Source: Halobacteriovorax sp. (GTDB taxonomy: Bacteria; Bdellovibrionota; Bacteriovoracia; Bacteriovoracales; Bacteriovoracaceae). From it: a DNA stretch of 64,000 nt. The stretch is from the NCBI GenBank assembly GCA_002720865.1, contig PBIO01000014.1, positions 1,349,688 through 1,413,687 on the forward strand, in the 5' to 3' direction. Positions 43,506-51,292 of this stretch are shown here, piece by piece. Each line of letters starts with the position of its first letter. Within the stretch, counting starts at the first letter, position 1. Below the pieces are notes generated by a model. The model was given only the letters and a program-made list of their open reading frames with translations. It was not told where the DNA came from and did not search any database. The position numbers were made by a program, and so were the translations under genes.

Positions 43506-44307
43506 AATGCACCTCCTCAATAATCTTCTTTGCTTTGATGGCCTCATTTTGAAGAATATTAAATTCGGGAATATCATCGTCCCACTCAATTAGGGTTGGA
43601 GCGTGGGGAGCTTTTTTAGTAGCAAGTTTATAAAGCTCCCATACTTCGGGATAGACTGGTTTGCTATGGGTGTCGAAGAGGAAATCTCCCATATCCGTAA
43701 AACCGGCTAAATGGATCTCGGCAATAGATTGATCTGGAATAGTTTCAAGATATTCTTTGGCATCGAATTTCTGATTAACGGAATTTACGTAGATATTATT
43801 TACGTCCAGAAGAATTTGGCATCCTGAGCGAAGGCTTAGCTCTTTTAAAAAATCCCACTCACTCATATTGGACTGAGTATAGTCAAAATAGGCTGATAAG
43901 TTTTCTAGAACAAAAACTCTATTGAGATAATTTTGAACTTGATCAACCCGGTCACAAAGAAAGTTAAGCGTTTCTTGATTATAAGGAAAGGGCAGAAGAT
44001 TATGTAAGTTACTCTCAGGAGCTCCCGTCCAACATAAATGATCGCTTATCACCATTGGTTCAAAAGGAGTGACCAATTCCTTAACCTTTTTTAAATAGTC
44101 GAAGTTAATCCCCGTATGGTGGGCAATATTTAAACTGACTCCGTGAAAGGTTAGGGGGTAGTCTTTTCTAATATGTTCTAAGATTTGATAAGGTCTTCCC
44201 TTTGAGCCGAGATGATTTTCAGTTAGGGCCTCAAAAAAATCGACCTTTGTCTTTGGTGACTCTTCAAGATGGGAGTAGTGATCTGTTCTAAGACCAACCC
44301 CCACCAT
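43495..44307 (-). CDS. bufB: BufB-like MNIO (DUF692) RiPP-modifying oxidase
   Basis: A multinuclear non-heme iron oxidase of the DUF692 family, which oxidises Cys residues in precursor peptides. From ATG 44307 it has 270 residues and opens with the family motif MVGVGLRTDHYSHLEE; a GTG at 44376 would overlap bufA and add an unlikely extension. TIM-barrel metal-ligand motifs are seen: FFEALTENHLG, HGVSLNIA, ISDHLCWTG, FVLENLSAYFDY, CQILLDVNNIYVNSVN, AEIHLAGF, DTHSKPV and LIEWDDDIP. By family analogy it modifies the Cys-rich BufA encoded 19 bases upstream. Confidence 0.9.
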   Translation of the reverse strand: MVGVGLRTDHYSHLEESPKTKVDFFEALTENHLGSKGRPYQILEHIRKDYPLTFHGVSLNIAHHTGINFDYLKKVKELVTPFEPMVISDHLCWTGAPESNLHNLLPFPYNQETLNFLCDRVDQVQNYLNRVFVLENLSAYFDYTQSNMSEWDFLKELSLRSGCQILLDVNNIYVNSVNQKFDAKEYLETIPDQSIAEIHLAGFTDMGDFLFDTHSKPVYPEVWELYKLATKKAPHAPTLIEWDDDIPEFNILQNEAIKAKKIIEEVHFEP

Positions 44308-44326
44308 TTTTTCTTTTAAAGCCTTA

Positions 44327-44578
44327 TTAGGACTTAGACTCAAATTTACCGCCTTTTGATTTACATGCGGTTTCACTCATTTTTTTCCAACCTGCACCCT
44401 TACATTTATTATGTCCTGAGCAAGCATGAGTTTTTCCACCGCAATCACCGGTGCCTTTACAGGCATTTACACCGTGACATTTACCTATCACTTCTGTCGA
44501 TGAATTTGAAGAACATCCGGTCCCTGCTAGACATAGCCCAGCAACGGCGGCTCCTATTAATACTGATTTACTATTCAT
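44327..44578 (-). CDS. bufA: BufA-like Cys-rich precursor peptide (bufferin type)
   Basis: An 83-residue exported peptide. The signal (VLIGAAVAGLCLAGTGC) leaves a Gly/Lys/Cys-rich core: Cys34, Cys40, Cys46, Cys53, Cys59 and Cys72, in the pattern KCHGVNACKGTGDCGGKT then HACSGHNKCKGAGW. The first five Cys have five- or six-residue spacing. Such peptides next to DUF692 and DUF2063 genes are bufferins, RiPPs with oxidised Cys that bind copper outside the cytoplasm. A Cys at the signal end (Cys22) may allow lipidation, though the lipobox is poor. AAGGAG precedes the ATG. Confidence 0.85.
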   Translation of the reverse strand: MNSKSVLIGAAVAGLCLAGTGCSSNSSTEVIGKCHGVNACKGTGDCGGKTHACSGHNKCKGAGWKKMSETACKSKGGKFESKS

Positions 44579-44598
44579 ATAAACTCCTTGATGAAACT

Positions 44599-44625
44599 AT
44601 GTTACGTCAGAAGCGAAAATGTTAC
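44599..44625. promoter_or_regulatory. Direct repeat upstream of bufA
   Basis: ATGTTAC occurs twice (44599-44605, 44619-44625) with a 20-base period, about two helical turns. It lies 20-45 bases before the bufA start, where an operator for metal-responsive control could be. No regulator gene adjoins it. Confidence 0.3.
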
Positions 44626-44665
44626 AGAAAATTATTCTAGAGGAAATTAATCATCTTGCTTTGAG

Positions 44666-46405
44666 TCAGTTTTGAACTCTTTCTAAGAGAAAATCCAAGA
44701 TCTTAGGCTCTGAATCGGGAAGCTCATCAAATAGGTATTTTTCTTCCTCAGAGCTCCAAGGTTGTGGTTTAGGGTATCTCATGCGAAAACCGGTCATTTC
44801 TACCAGTGAGAGGGCGATTCCCTTTATTCCAAGACCTAGATGATCTCTTTTTGGCTCTAGCCACTTAAAGCCAGGAACCTTTGATAACCACTTGAGGGGC
44901 GTGGTTAGTATTCCATATAGGGTTTCAATTACAGCAGAGGTTAGGTTAACCGCAGCTGCCGTAGGTTTGACCAAAATACTTTTTAGGAGCCCATGAGTTT
45001 CTGGATAGAGAATCATATTTGCCCCTGCTAGACCATCTTGACCACCGGAAGCTTTAGACCAAAAGGTTGCATTTTCCCAAAAAAGGCTTTGGCCCTTTTC
45101 GAGCATTTTCATTTTTCGAAGAGTTCTTTGGCTAGGGTAAATAATGACTTTATGGGCGTTTTTCTTTTTTAAGAATCCAAAGATCCAAATAGGGTTAAAA
45201 CCGACGGTGTTATTTATTTCGTACTCACCACCGAGCTTATTTAATCTTTCTCTTATTGGATGAGTGCAGTTATTGTTAAGAAGACTATAGTCTTCTAAAT
45301 CTATTTGATTAGAGAAATCACTTCCTTGTTTTTTATAATTGTTCAAAGAACTTTGAAGACCTTCATAGGTTTGAGCTTCATCCATTTTTGGCCAAACTTC
45401 GATTATGTCACGATTGGTGTGAAACTGGGCAAAGCCATAACCTTCTGCGGCAGTGGTTGCTGGATTAGTTCTAACCTTCATGTAGATCTTTCCCTCTTGC
45501 CTTTGTATATAATCTTCAGAAACCTTATGCAGATGTTTTTTATAAACAGATTTCATATTGGCAAGTTCACCGACTGTCATCTGAGTGTACTCGAACATGA
45601 CGTCCATAAGCTTATTTTCAAGACAGTAAATATACCGTTCAGCTACATGTCCTGCTACAGAAGTTGTATATCCCGGTGCCATGTAGACAATGGCCATGCC
45701 TAGAACTTTAACTCTTTTGCCTTTGGAATTAATTTTAGTTGGCTTATAGTCACGTTCACAAATTTTGTATTTTTTTAAGCTTTGATCTGTAAGAGATGTT
45801 GCATCGAACTCCATTTTTGTTCGGTAAAGCATACTGTCGACTTTATAAGTATACCATTCAAGATTTCGTCTCTTTTCTTTTAGAATGTCGAGCTCTTCAC
45901 ATCTCTTCTTCATTTTTCTGTTAAATCGAAAATTTCGAATTTCTTTACCTCGATTCCCAGCTTTTCTTTTTAGGTAACAGTAGTCGATATCTTTAACTTC
46001 TTTTTTGGTATAAGGACGTTCTAAATCATCAGCTCCTGGAAGTTTAAGTAACTCTCTTTCAAGACCACTTAGAAGTTTAGACCGAAGGGATTCTCCATTT
46101 ATCTTATCTCGTGTTTTATATTCTAAAATGGCCCTAAGGGCGTAATTCGCAATTTGAATTTTACCTTCGTGAAGCTTTACAAGCCTTTCGGAATCTATAA
46201 ACTCTATTTCTACAAGTCGATCAACACCAAACCGAACTCCTGGTCTTATGTCCGAATCAAGACCGTTTAAGAAACCATTGATCCTCTTAAAATTAAAATT
46301 TGATTTTGTTTCGGAATTAAAGAGCAGCCCAAACTTCGTATTTGAAGAGACGACTCCAGACCATAAGCAAATGGCCAAAAATAGGTATACTTTAAGTATG
46401 CGCAT
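44666..46405 (-). CDS. DUF4105-like exported protein
   Basis: From ATG 46405 the protein has 579 residues with signal peptide MRILKVYLFLAICLWSGVVSS; a TTG 30 bases further upstream is less likely. The central part has a GHVAERYIY block and EDYSLLNNNCTHPIRERLN. The Asn-Asn-Cys-Thr motif and upstream Gly-His are typical of DUF4105/Lnb N-terminal domains, which are papain/NlpC-like with catalytic Cys and His. The C-terminus is hydrophobic in places and may associate with the outer membrane. Function unproven. It stands alone, separated from bufA by about 90 bases. Confidence 0.6.
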   Translation of the reverse strand: MRILKVYLFLAICLWSGVVSSNTKFGLLFNSETKSNFNFKRINGFLNGLDSDIRPGVRFGVDRLVEIEFIDSERLVKLHEGKIQIANYALRAILEYKTRDKINGESLRSKLLSGLERELLKLPGADDLERPYTKKEVKDIDYCYLKRKAGNRGKEIRNFRFNRKMKKRCEELDILKEKRRNLEWYTYKVDSMLYRTKMEFDATSLTDQSLKKYKICERDYKPTKINSKGKRVKVLGMAIVYMAPGYTTSVAGHVAERYIYCLENKLMDVMFEYTQMTVGELANMKSVYKKHLHKVSEDYIQRQEGKIYMKVRTNPATTAAEGYGFAQFHTNRDIIEVWPKMDEAQTYEGLQSSLNNYKKQGSDFSNQIDLEDYSLLNNNCTHPIRERLNKLGGEYEINNTVGFNPIWIFGFLKKKNAHKVIIYPSQRTLRKMKMLEKGQSLFWENATFWSKASGGQDGLAGANMILYPETHGLLKSILVKPTAAAVNLTSAVIETLYGILTTPLKWLSKVPGFKWLEPKRDHLGLGIKGIALSLVEMTGFRMRYPKPQPWSSEEEKYLFDELPDSEPKILDFLLERVQN

Positions 46406-46518
46406 CAACCTTATAAGTTGCAAAGGAAAGGCCAATAAAACTTATTAAAATCAGATACTTACCCAGAAGTTACTGACAATTTAATAGACACTGTATAAAG
46501 ATGGGACATAAGGATAAA

Positions 46519-46536
46519 GCCGCCTAGGAAGGCGGC
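46519..46536 (-). terminator. Terminator after the His/Tyr-rich protein gene
   Basis: GCCGCCT and AGGCGGC make a perfect 7-bp stem with loop AGGA, 14 bases past the stop. On the minus strand TTTATCC follows. Confidence 0.7.
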
Positions 46537-46549
46537 CTTTGAATTTATT

Positions 46550-47236
46550 TTAATCTAAACTATCTTCTAAATCTGAATCTTCAAGAGATTTTTCTCTTTC
46601 TTCAATAGCTCTTTGAAGCTCTGTTCTTTCCATTTCGCGAAGTGAAGCTGAAATCGAAATGGCAGACCCTGAGGCTGAAGAGGCAAGGCCCCATGCCAAA
46701 CATGCAGTATCATCGCCATCACAGTTTGATAAAACTTGAGCACCGATATTGATGAATTCCATTCCAATAACAATTCCGGCAGTAAATTCGTCAAGAACAA
46801 CATAGTTTACAGTATGGTACCCATGATAGTGATAATGATTGCGGTATCTGCTATGTCTTCTATGGTACTGACGTCTTACCACTCTTCCATTATGTGTGTA
46901 GTAAGTGGCGTACCTATGATGTGGTTTATAGGCACGGTTATCATAAACCGTAACTCTTGTATAACCGGCGTAATCACCGCGTTCAACTACTGCTTCTTCT
47001 ACATAAACTTGAGTGGTAGAAGAGTACCCTTCATAACAAGTTCTATAGGCACCACAATGTCTTTCGTAAGTTGTAGTCGTCGTTGTAGTTGTGGTTCTCT
47101 CTGAGTAGCTGTAGTGAGATCCAAAAGTTGAGTCCCAATTTGAATACGAAGTTTGATAGCGTACTGCGTATCCATCTCTTGCCATGGCCGAAACACTTAT
47201 TAAAAGTCCGGCTACGATTACCATTAGGGTTTTCAT
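46550..47236 (-). CDS. Secreted Thr/Tyr/His-rich protein, unknown function
   Basis: A 228-residue exported protein (signal TLMVIVAGLLISVSAMA). A run of nine Thr (about residues 48-56) and Tyr-rich strands precede a His/Arg/Tyr segment (about 125-147, e.g. HRRHSRYRNHYHYHGYH) that could bind metal ions. A hydrophobic Gly/Ser segment (about 155-200) and an acidic helical C-terminus (DSDLEDSLD) follow. No family is recognised. It has its own terminator. Confidence 0.7.
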   Translation of the reverse strand: MKTLMVIVAGLLISVSAMARDGYAVRYQTSYSNWDSTFGSHYSYSERTTTTTTTTTYERHCGAYRTCYEGYSSTTQVYVEEAVVERGDYAGYTRVTVYDNRAYKPHHRYATYYTHNGRVVRRQYHRRHSRYRNHYHYHGYHTVNYVVLDEFTAGIVIGMEFINIGAQVLSNCDGDDTACLAWGLASSASGSAISISASLREMERTELQRAIEEREKSLEDSDLEDSLD

Positions 47237-47401
47237 AGTTGCTCCTATTTGCCCAAATCGGGCGGGGTTTAAATTTTAAGGCAGATGCACTATGTCACAG
47301 CGCGTTAAAAGCTGCAATATAACCTGTAAAAAGGTGAATTCAAGTAAATCTTCTCAGTAAAAACAGGAGGTTAATTTAGGTTTTAGGGCCTATAATTTGG
47401 T

Positions 47402-48910
47402 ATGGTCCATGAAAATCCTTATAAGCTTGCAAGCTCGGTGTTATTAGCAGCATTTGTCTTTTTAGTAGCTCTGATCTTTTATCATCAGCATTTTGAGCTC
47501 TGCCACCATGAGTATTTAAGGATTATCGAACAAAATATAAAAGGCTGTACTTCATTTGCTTGTTATAGGGATGCTCAGATGGCGGCCCATCAAAAGGGTT
47601 ATCTGCTGATTCGATATATTATTTTCAAGCTAGCTGGTGATCATTTAAATTCTTCTTGGATTAGTATCAGCTTAATGACCTCTCTGTTTTTTGGCAGTCT
47701 TCTTTACGTTTTACAAGATTTAAAACTAGAGGCCAAAAAAATACTTCTGATTTTTGTTGGAATGTTCTTAGCCTGGCCTATTTTACATCACCAAATATTA
47801 ACGGGTGAAGATAACTTGAGCTATTATGGCCTGTTTCTTCTCTTTATTCACTGGTTCTTGAATAAAGATAAAACAGGAATTGTCTCTGGATCTTTATTGG
47901 GAGTATTAATCTTCTTGCATGGATCGCCTTTAGTGTTCTTAGGGCTGGGGTCAATGCTTTTGTTGGGTAAGACCAATATGACTCATAAGTCCGCTTGGGT
48001 TATTAAGTTCATTTTCTCTGCTCTTTTAGTGTTTCACCTTTTTCACTTTGCCCTTTATTTTGATGTTTTCTTAAAGACCCCCTTAGATTTGATTTTAGAT
48101 ATAAATCCGATCAACGAAGAACTCTCTGGTTTTGCAAGCCTTGAGCAATTAAAATTCACACTGAATGATCATACTAGTGAACAAGGGGGAGTGATTCACT
48201 ACTTAGGTCTATTATGGAGCGGGCTTTATTACCTCTTTAACCTTAAAACTGGGCAGGATTGGATCGTTTACGGAACTGTTCTCTTCTTTTTTATCTTAGT
48301 TTTAAATACAGTTAAAAACTGTATTAAGGAAAGGGAACTTAACTCCATTTTCCTTTTAATATTCTCCACAATACCAGTTCTTTTATATCGACCTTCAGGC
48401 TTTGAGCGCTGGGATTTTTTTATCTTGATTCTTAGCTACTTAATTTTTAGTAAGTCAGATTTGACCAAAGGGAAATTTAATAAGGTTTTAATTTTAGTAT
48501 TCATTATTTTTCAAAGTATTAATCTCTCTTACTTTTATTTCTCTAAGTCGAAGCTGGAAGTAAGACAGACTGAGATGTTGCAGAAGTTTAAAAATGAGAT
48601 TAAAAATATCCCAAAAAACCGTGATATTGTCTTTGGGTCTGAATATTTAGTTTTAGATCCAATCATCATGGTTCATTTCCCAAAACAAGAACAAAGAATT
48701 TACTTTTACGAAGGAAGTAGTAAAAGTATGTATCAGACAAAGCTCTCTAGAGCAGCATCGCGAGCTACCTTACGAAGAGAAGATTTCGATGACTGGAAGG
48801 TCTTTAGTCATTGGAGAGGGCCATTTTTAAATGAGAAACTTCAAGATGTGGTAAAGGTTGGATTCGATTGCGATGCTACCGTAATACGAATTGGAGAGAG
48901 TTGCCATTAG
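47402..48910 (+). CDS. Polytopic inner-membrane protein, unknown function
   Basis: A 502-residue protein with about ten transmembrane segments (e.g. VLLAAFVFLVALIFY, SISLMTSLFFGSLLYVL, ILLIFVGMFLAWPIL, FILVLNTV). A soluble region of about 110 residues closes it. The layout (hydrophobic N-terminus, loop with several charged residues after helix 1, soluble end) recalls GT-C type glycosyltransferases, but the signature Asp motif after helix 1 is not clear, so this is only a possibility. It lies alone; its stop overlaps the stop of the next convergent gene by four bases. Confidence 0.65.
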   Translation: MVHENPYKLASSVLLAAFVFLVALIFYHQHFELCHHEYLRIIEQNIKGCTSFACYRDAQMAAHQKGYLLIRYIIFKLAGDHLNSSWISISLMTSLFFGSLLYVLQDLKLEAKKILLIFVGMFLAWPILHHQILTGEDNLSYYGLFLLFIHWFLNKDKTGIVSGSLLGVLIFLHGSPLVFLGLGSMLLLGKTNMTHKSAWVIKFIFSALLVFHLFHFALYFDVFLKTPLDLILDINPINEELSGFASLEQLKFTLNDHTSEQGGVIHYLGLLWSGLYYLFNLKTGQDWIVYGTVLFFFILVLNTVKNCIKERELNSIFLLIFSTIPVLLYRPSGFERWDFFILILSYLIFSKSDLTKGKFNKVLILVFIIFQSINLSYFYFSKSKLEVRQTEMLQKFKNEIKNIPKNRDIVFGSEYLVLDPIIMVHFPKQEQRIYFYEGSSKSMYQTKLSRAASRATLRREDFDDWKVFSHWRGPFLNEKLQDVVKVGFDCDATVIRIGESCH

Positions 48911-49500
48911 AGAACTTGCCAAGAAGGATCTATGCATAATGTATAGAGAACCCATCTTAGCTCGTGTTTTTTTTCAATTTTAATTAAAGCTGTTTCTACC
49001 TTGTGGTCAAGCTTTTCAAAGGGATAGAAGAGCTTATATAACTTCTCTATCTTAATTTTAGAGGGATCCCTTTTTTTTAAACTAGCAGCTTGTAATGCAA
49101 AATCAATCGCCTTGTTGTTATTAGTTATTGCTGTGCACGCCTTAAGTGTATACCCCATACGCAGTAAGTTTCTCCTACCAATCAGTGGAAGAGTGGAAGT
49201 ATCATTTCTCTCAAAACAAGAAGTCATCTGATCGGCAACACTATGCCCGTTTGGTCTTATTTGTTCATAAACATCGCAAGGTCCTCCAAAGGCATTAGGT
49301 TTAGAAAAGATATATTTGTAAAGAGTTGGCTTAACAGAAGGTCCAAATATCTGTTGAAGGGTGCTATGAACATAAAACCTATCAGATAACCTTTTTGAGA
49401 AATCTAGAACAGGTAAAAGGCTTTTCTCAGGGGCATAGCTTTGAGCATGAGAAAAGTTGACGGTGAGAAAGAATAAAAAAATAAAAAATGATTTAATCAT
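48907..49500 (-). CDS. Small secreted protein, third gene of the DUF1501/CxxCH trio
   Basis: From ATG 49500 the protein has 197 residues and a signal peptide (SFFIFLFFLTVNFSHA). The mature part has five Cys (in CDVYEQ, SCFERND, ACTAIT and LCIDPS) and predicted helices. No family is recognised. Its start overlaps the end of the DUF1501-like gene by eight bases, so it is translated together with it. In paired DUF1501/cytochrome systems such a third small member is not standard. Confidence 0.65.
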   Translation of the reverse strand: MIKSFFIFLFFLTVNFSHAQSYAPEKSLLPVLDFSKRLSDRFYVHSTLQQIFGPSVKPTLYKYIFSKPNAFGGPCDVYEQIRPNGHSVADQMTSCFERNDTSTLPLIGRRNLLRMGYTLKACTAITNNNKAIDFALQAASLKKRDPSKIKIEKLYKLFYPFEKLDHKVETALIKIEKKHELRWVLYTLCIDPSWQVL

Positions 49501-51292
49501 CAGTCTGCTCAATTAGAGAGAAAACACCTTCAATATTTTCTGCACTTGCAATCATGGGTACTACTTTATCATTCTTTAGTTTTAAAAAGGGAGTGGCTCG
49601 TCCGACAATGGGCTCAATTCTCAAAATCTTTGAAATTGAACTAGATAGATTAGAAATACCAATTTTTTGTCCATTAAAGCTTCCCACGGGGGCAGCATTC
49701 CCTATCGTTCCGTGGTCATCAAAATCTTCTGCTTTGTCTCCACTTGCTTCAGAATAAATATTTCCTAAAACGGTGTGGCTTTCAATAGCACCTGAAAAAA
49801 AACTTGATACATGCGCATGCTCGTTATGTCCGCTTCCATTTAAAAATTGATTTGGTGTACGATCAAACTCTGCTGTTAAATGAATTAAAGTTTCATCAAA
49901 AACATTCTTACCATTTAAGGTTTGTTTCTTAAAACTAGAGATGAGCTCATTTAGACAAGTTGCTATAGAGTAAAAAAACTGATTTGTTGTAATAAAGTTC
50001 GGAATCAAACCAGTATTATGAGCGTCTAGTGACCAATTCAGAGACTTAGGATTGCCCACAGTAAATCTCTTGCTAGCTGCAAAACTTGTGGTGTTATTTA
50101 CGCCATCATATTCTTTCACAATATTGTAATTTTCAATGGCAAAGGATTTTGCCGTATTATCAAAGAAATGGCCCATCTCACTTTTAGTAGAGATGACCAC
50201 GCTACTGCTTAGTCCCTTTGAAATAACGTACTCCGCTATGGCAAATTCTTGTGCCAGATAGAGAAAGCTTGCTCCATTTAAAATATTTCGCAAATCTTTG
50301 TCTATAAGGAAGTGATCTTCAAGCACATACTTCCCAAGAGCCTCAATTGCTTCATGTTTTCCTTTAAAATTTAGAGGTAAGCTTAATCCAGGGATGGGTT
50401 TATCGTTTATTCCTTTCAAGGTAGATGTCAGTGAACGTTCGATAAGGGTTTTATATTTTTTAACTAACTGATCATATTCGCCTAGAAATCCATCAATAGT
50501 CTCATTGAAAAACTGTCTGGACTTGCTTAAGTCCGAATAAAGGGAGGAATTTGTAGTTTTACTTTCTTTCAAGGCTTCAATTGCTTCGTCTACTATCTTT
50601 TTTATTTCTTCTTTATCTTCAAACCAGCTAGTTGTGTCGGGATGGTAAAATGGGTCAAGAAGATACTTTAAATAATTTTCTTCATCAGTATTAATTCTTA
50701 CTACCGTCGACTTTCTCGATTTGAAGGCTCTATTTACAGGAGTATTTCCAATTGTAACTGCTGGTATAGGCGATGTGGATAAGTCAGCAACGAGGCCGTC
50801 TATACTTAGTCCGCCGGGGGCAGGGGCTACCATTTTTGCGCAATTGATAGGGTGCCCTAGTGTTCCCTCTAGATGAACCCCTCTCACAGTCATCATATTT
50901 TTTGTAAGATTCGACATTGGAACCTCTCCACCGTCAGAGGAGGGAATATCAAACTTCCAAAGGTAGGGCATGTTAATATTGCCGACTTTATGAAACTTGT
51001 AATCAAATTCTAGAGGAGTGCTTGATTGAAGATGATTTACGATCATTGGATTGCTGTAGAATGGTTGCCCATCAGTGGGCTTCAAAATACTGTCAAAGAA
51101 CCACCGGGATGGACCTCCATAATGATTAATTTGAACATAGTTACGGCATTCTTGAGGTGAGAACCTAGAAAAATTTCTTTGTGATTCGTTTTTCATTAGT
51201 GATTTAAGAAGCCGTCTTAGTGGACTAGCAAAGGCTAGGCCTAATCCTCCAACTCCTCCAAGAGCTATTATAAAATTTCTTCTATTACTCAT
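49493..51292 (-). CDS. DUF1501-like Tat-exported protein
   Basis: From ATG 51292 the protein has 599 residues. AAGGA is eight bases upstream, and the start gives MSNRRNFIIALGGVGGLGLAFA, a twin-Arg-type signal (NRRNFI). DUF1501 features are LIHLTAEFDRTPN followed by GSGHNEHAHVSSFFSGAIESHTVLG, which match the family's SEFGRTP, the H-x-H and the GGG-x-x-G-x-V-x-G blocks in diverged form. DUF1501 proteins belong to the alkaline phosphatase/sulfatase superfamily and sit beside c-type cytochrome domain proteins in planctomycetes and other phyla. Here the partner gene precedes it. Confidence 0.72.
   Translation of the reverse strand: MSNRRNFIIALGGVGGLGLAFASPLRRLLKSLMKNESQRNFSRFSPQECRNYVQINHYGGPSRWFFDSILKPTDGQPFYSNPMIVNHLQSSTPLEFDYKFHKVGNINMPYLWKFDIPSSDGGEVPMSNLTKNMMTVRGVHLEGTLGHPINCAKMVAPAPGGLSIDGLVADLSTSPIPAVTIGNTPVNRAFKSRKSTVVRINTDEENYLKYLLDPFYHPDTTSWFEDKEEIKKIVDEAIEALKESKTTNSSLYSDLSKSRQFFNETIDGFLGEYDQLVKKYKTLIERSLTSTLKGINDKPIPGLSLPLNFKGKHEAIEALGKYVLEDHFLIDKDLRNILNGASFLYLAQEFAIAEYVISKGLSSSVVISTKSEMGHFFDNTAKSFAIENYNIVKEYDGVNNTTSFAASKRFTVGNPKSLNWSLDAHNTGLIPNFITTNQFFYSIATCLNELISSFKKQTLNGKNVFDETLIHLTAEFDRTPNQFLNGSGHNEHAHVSSFFSGAIESHTVLGNIYSEASGDKAEDFDDHGTIGNAAPVGSFNGQKIGISNLSSSISKILRIEPIVGRATPFLKLKNDKVVPMIASAENIEGVFSLIEQTDD

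Noticed and set aside
43590..44376. GTG start at 44376 for the DUF692 gene
   Set aside because: It would overlap bufA by 50 bases and add 23 residues that the family lacks. The ATG at 44307 opens with the family's usual motif.
45305..45703. 132-codon plus-strand frame inside the DUF4105-like gene
   Set aside because: Antisense to a gene with clear domain motifs and signal peptide. It has no support of its own.
46736..47104. 122-codon plus-strand frame opposite the His/Tyr-rich gene
   Set aside because: Its composition mirrors the repetitive codons of the coding strand. No ribosome site and no family motif.
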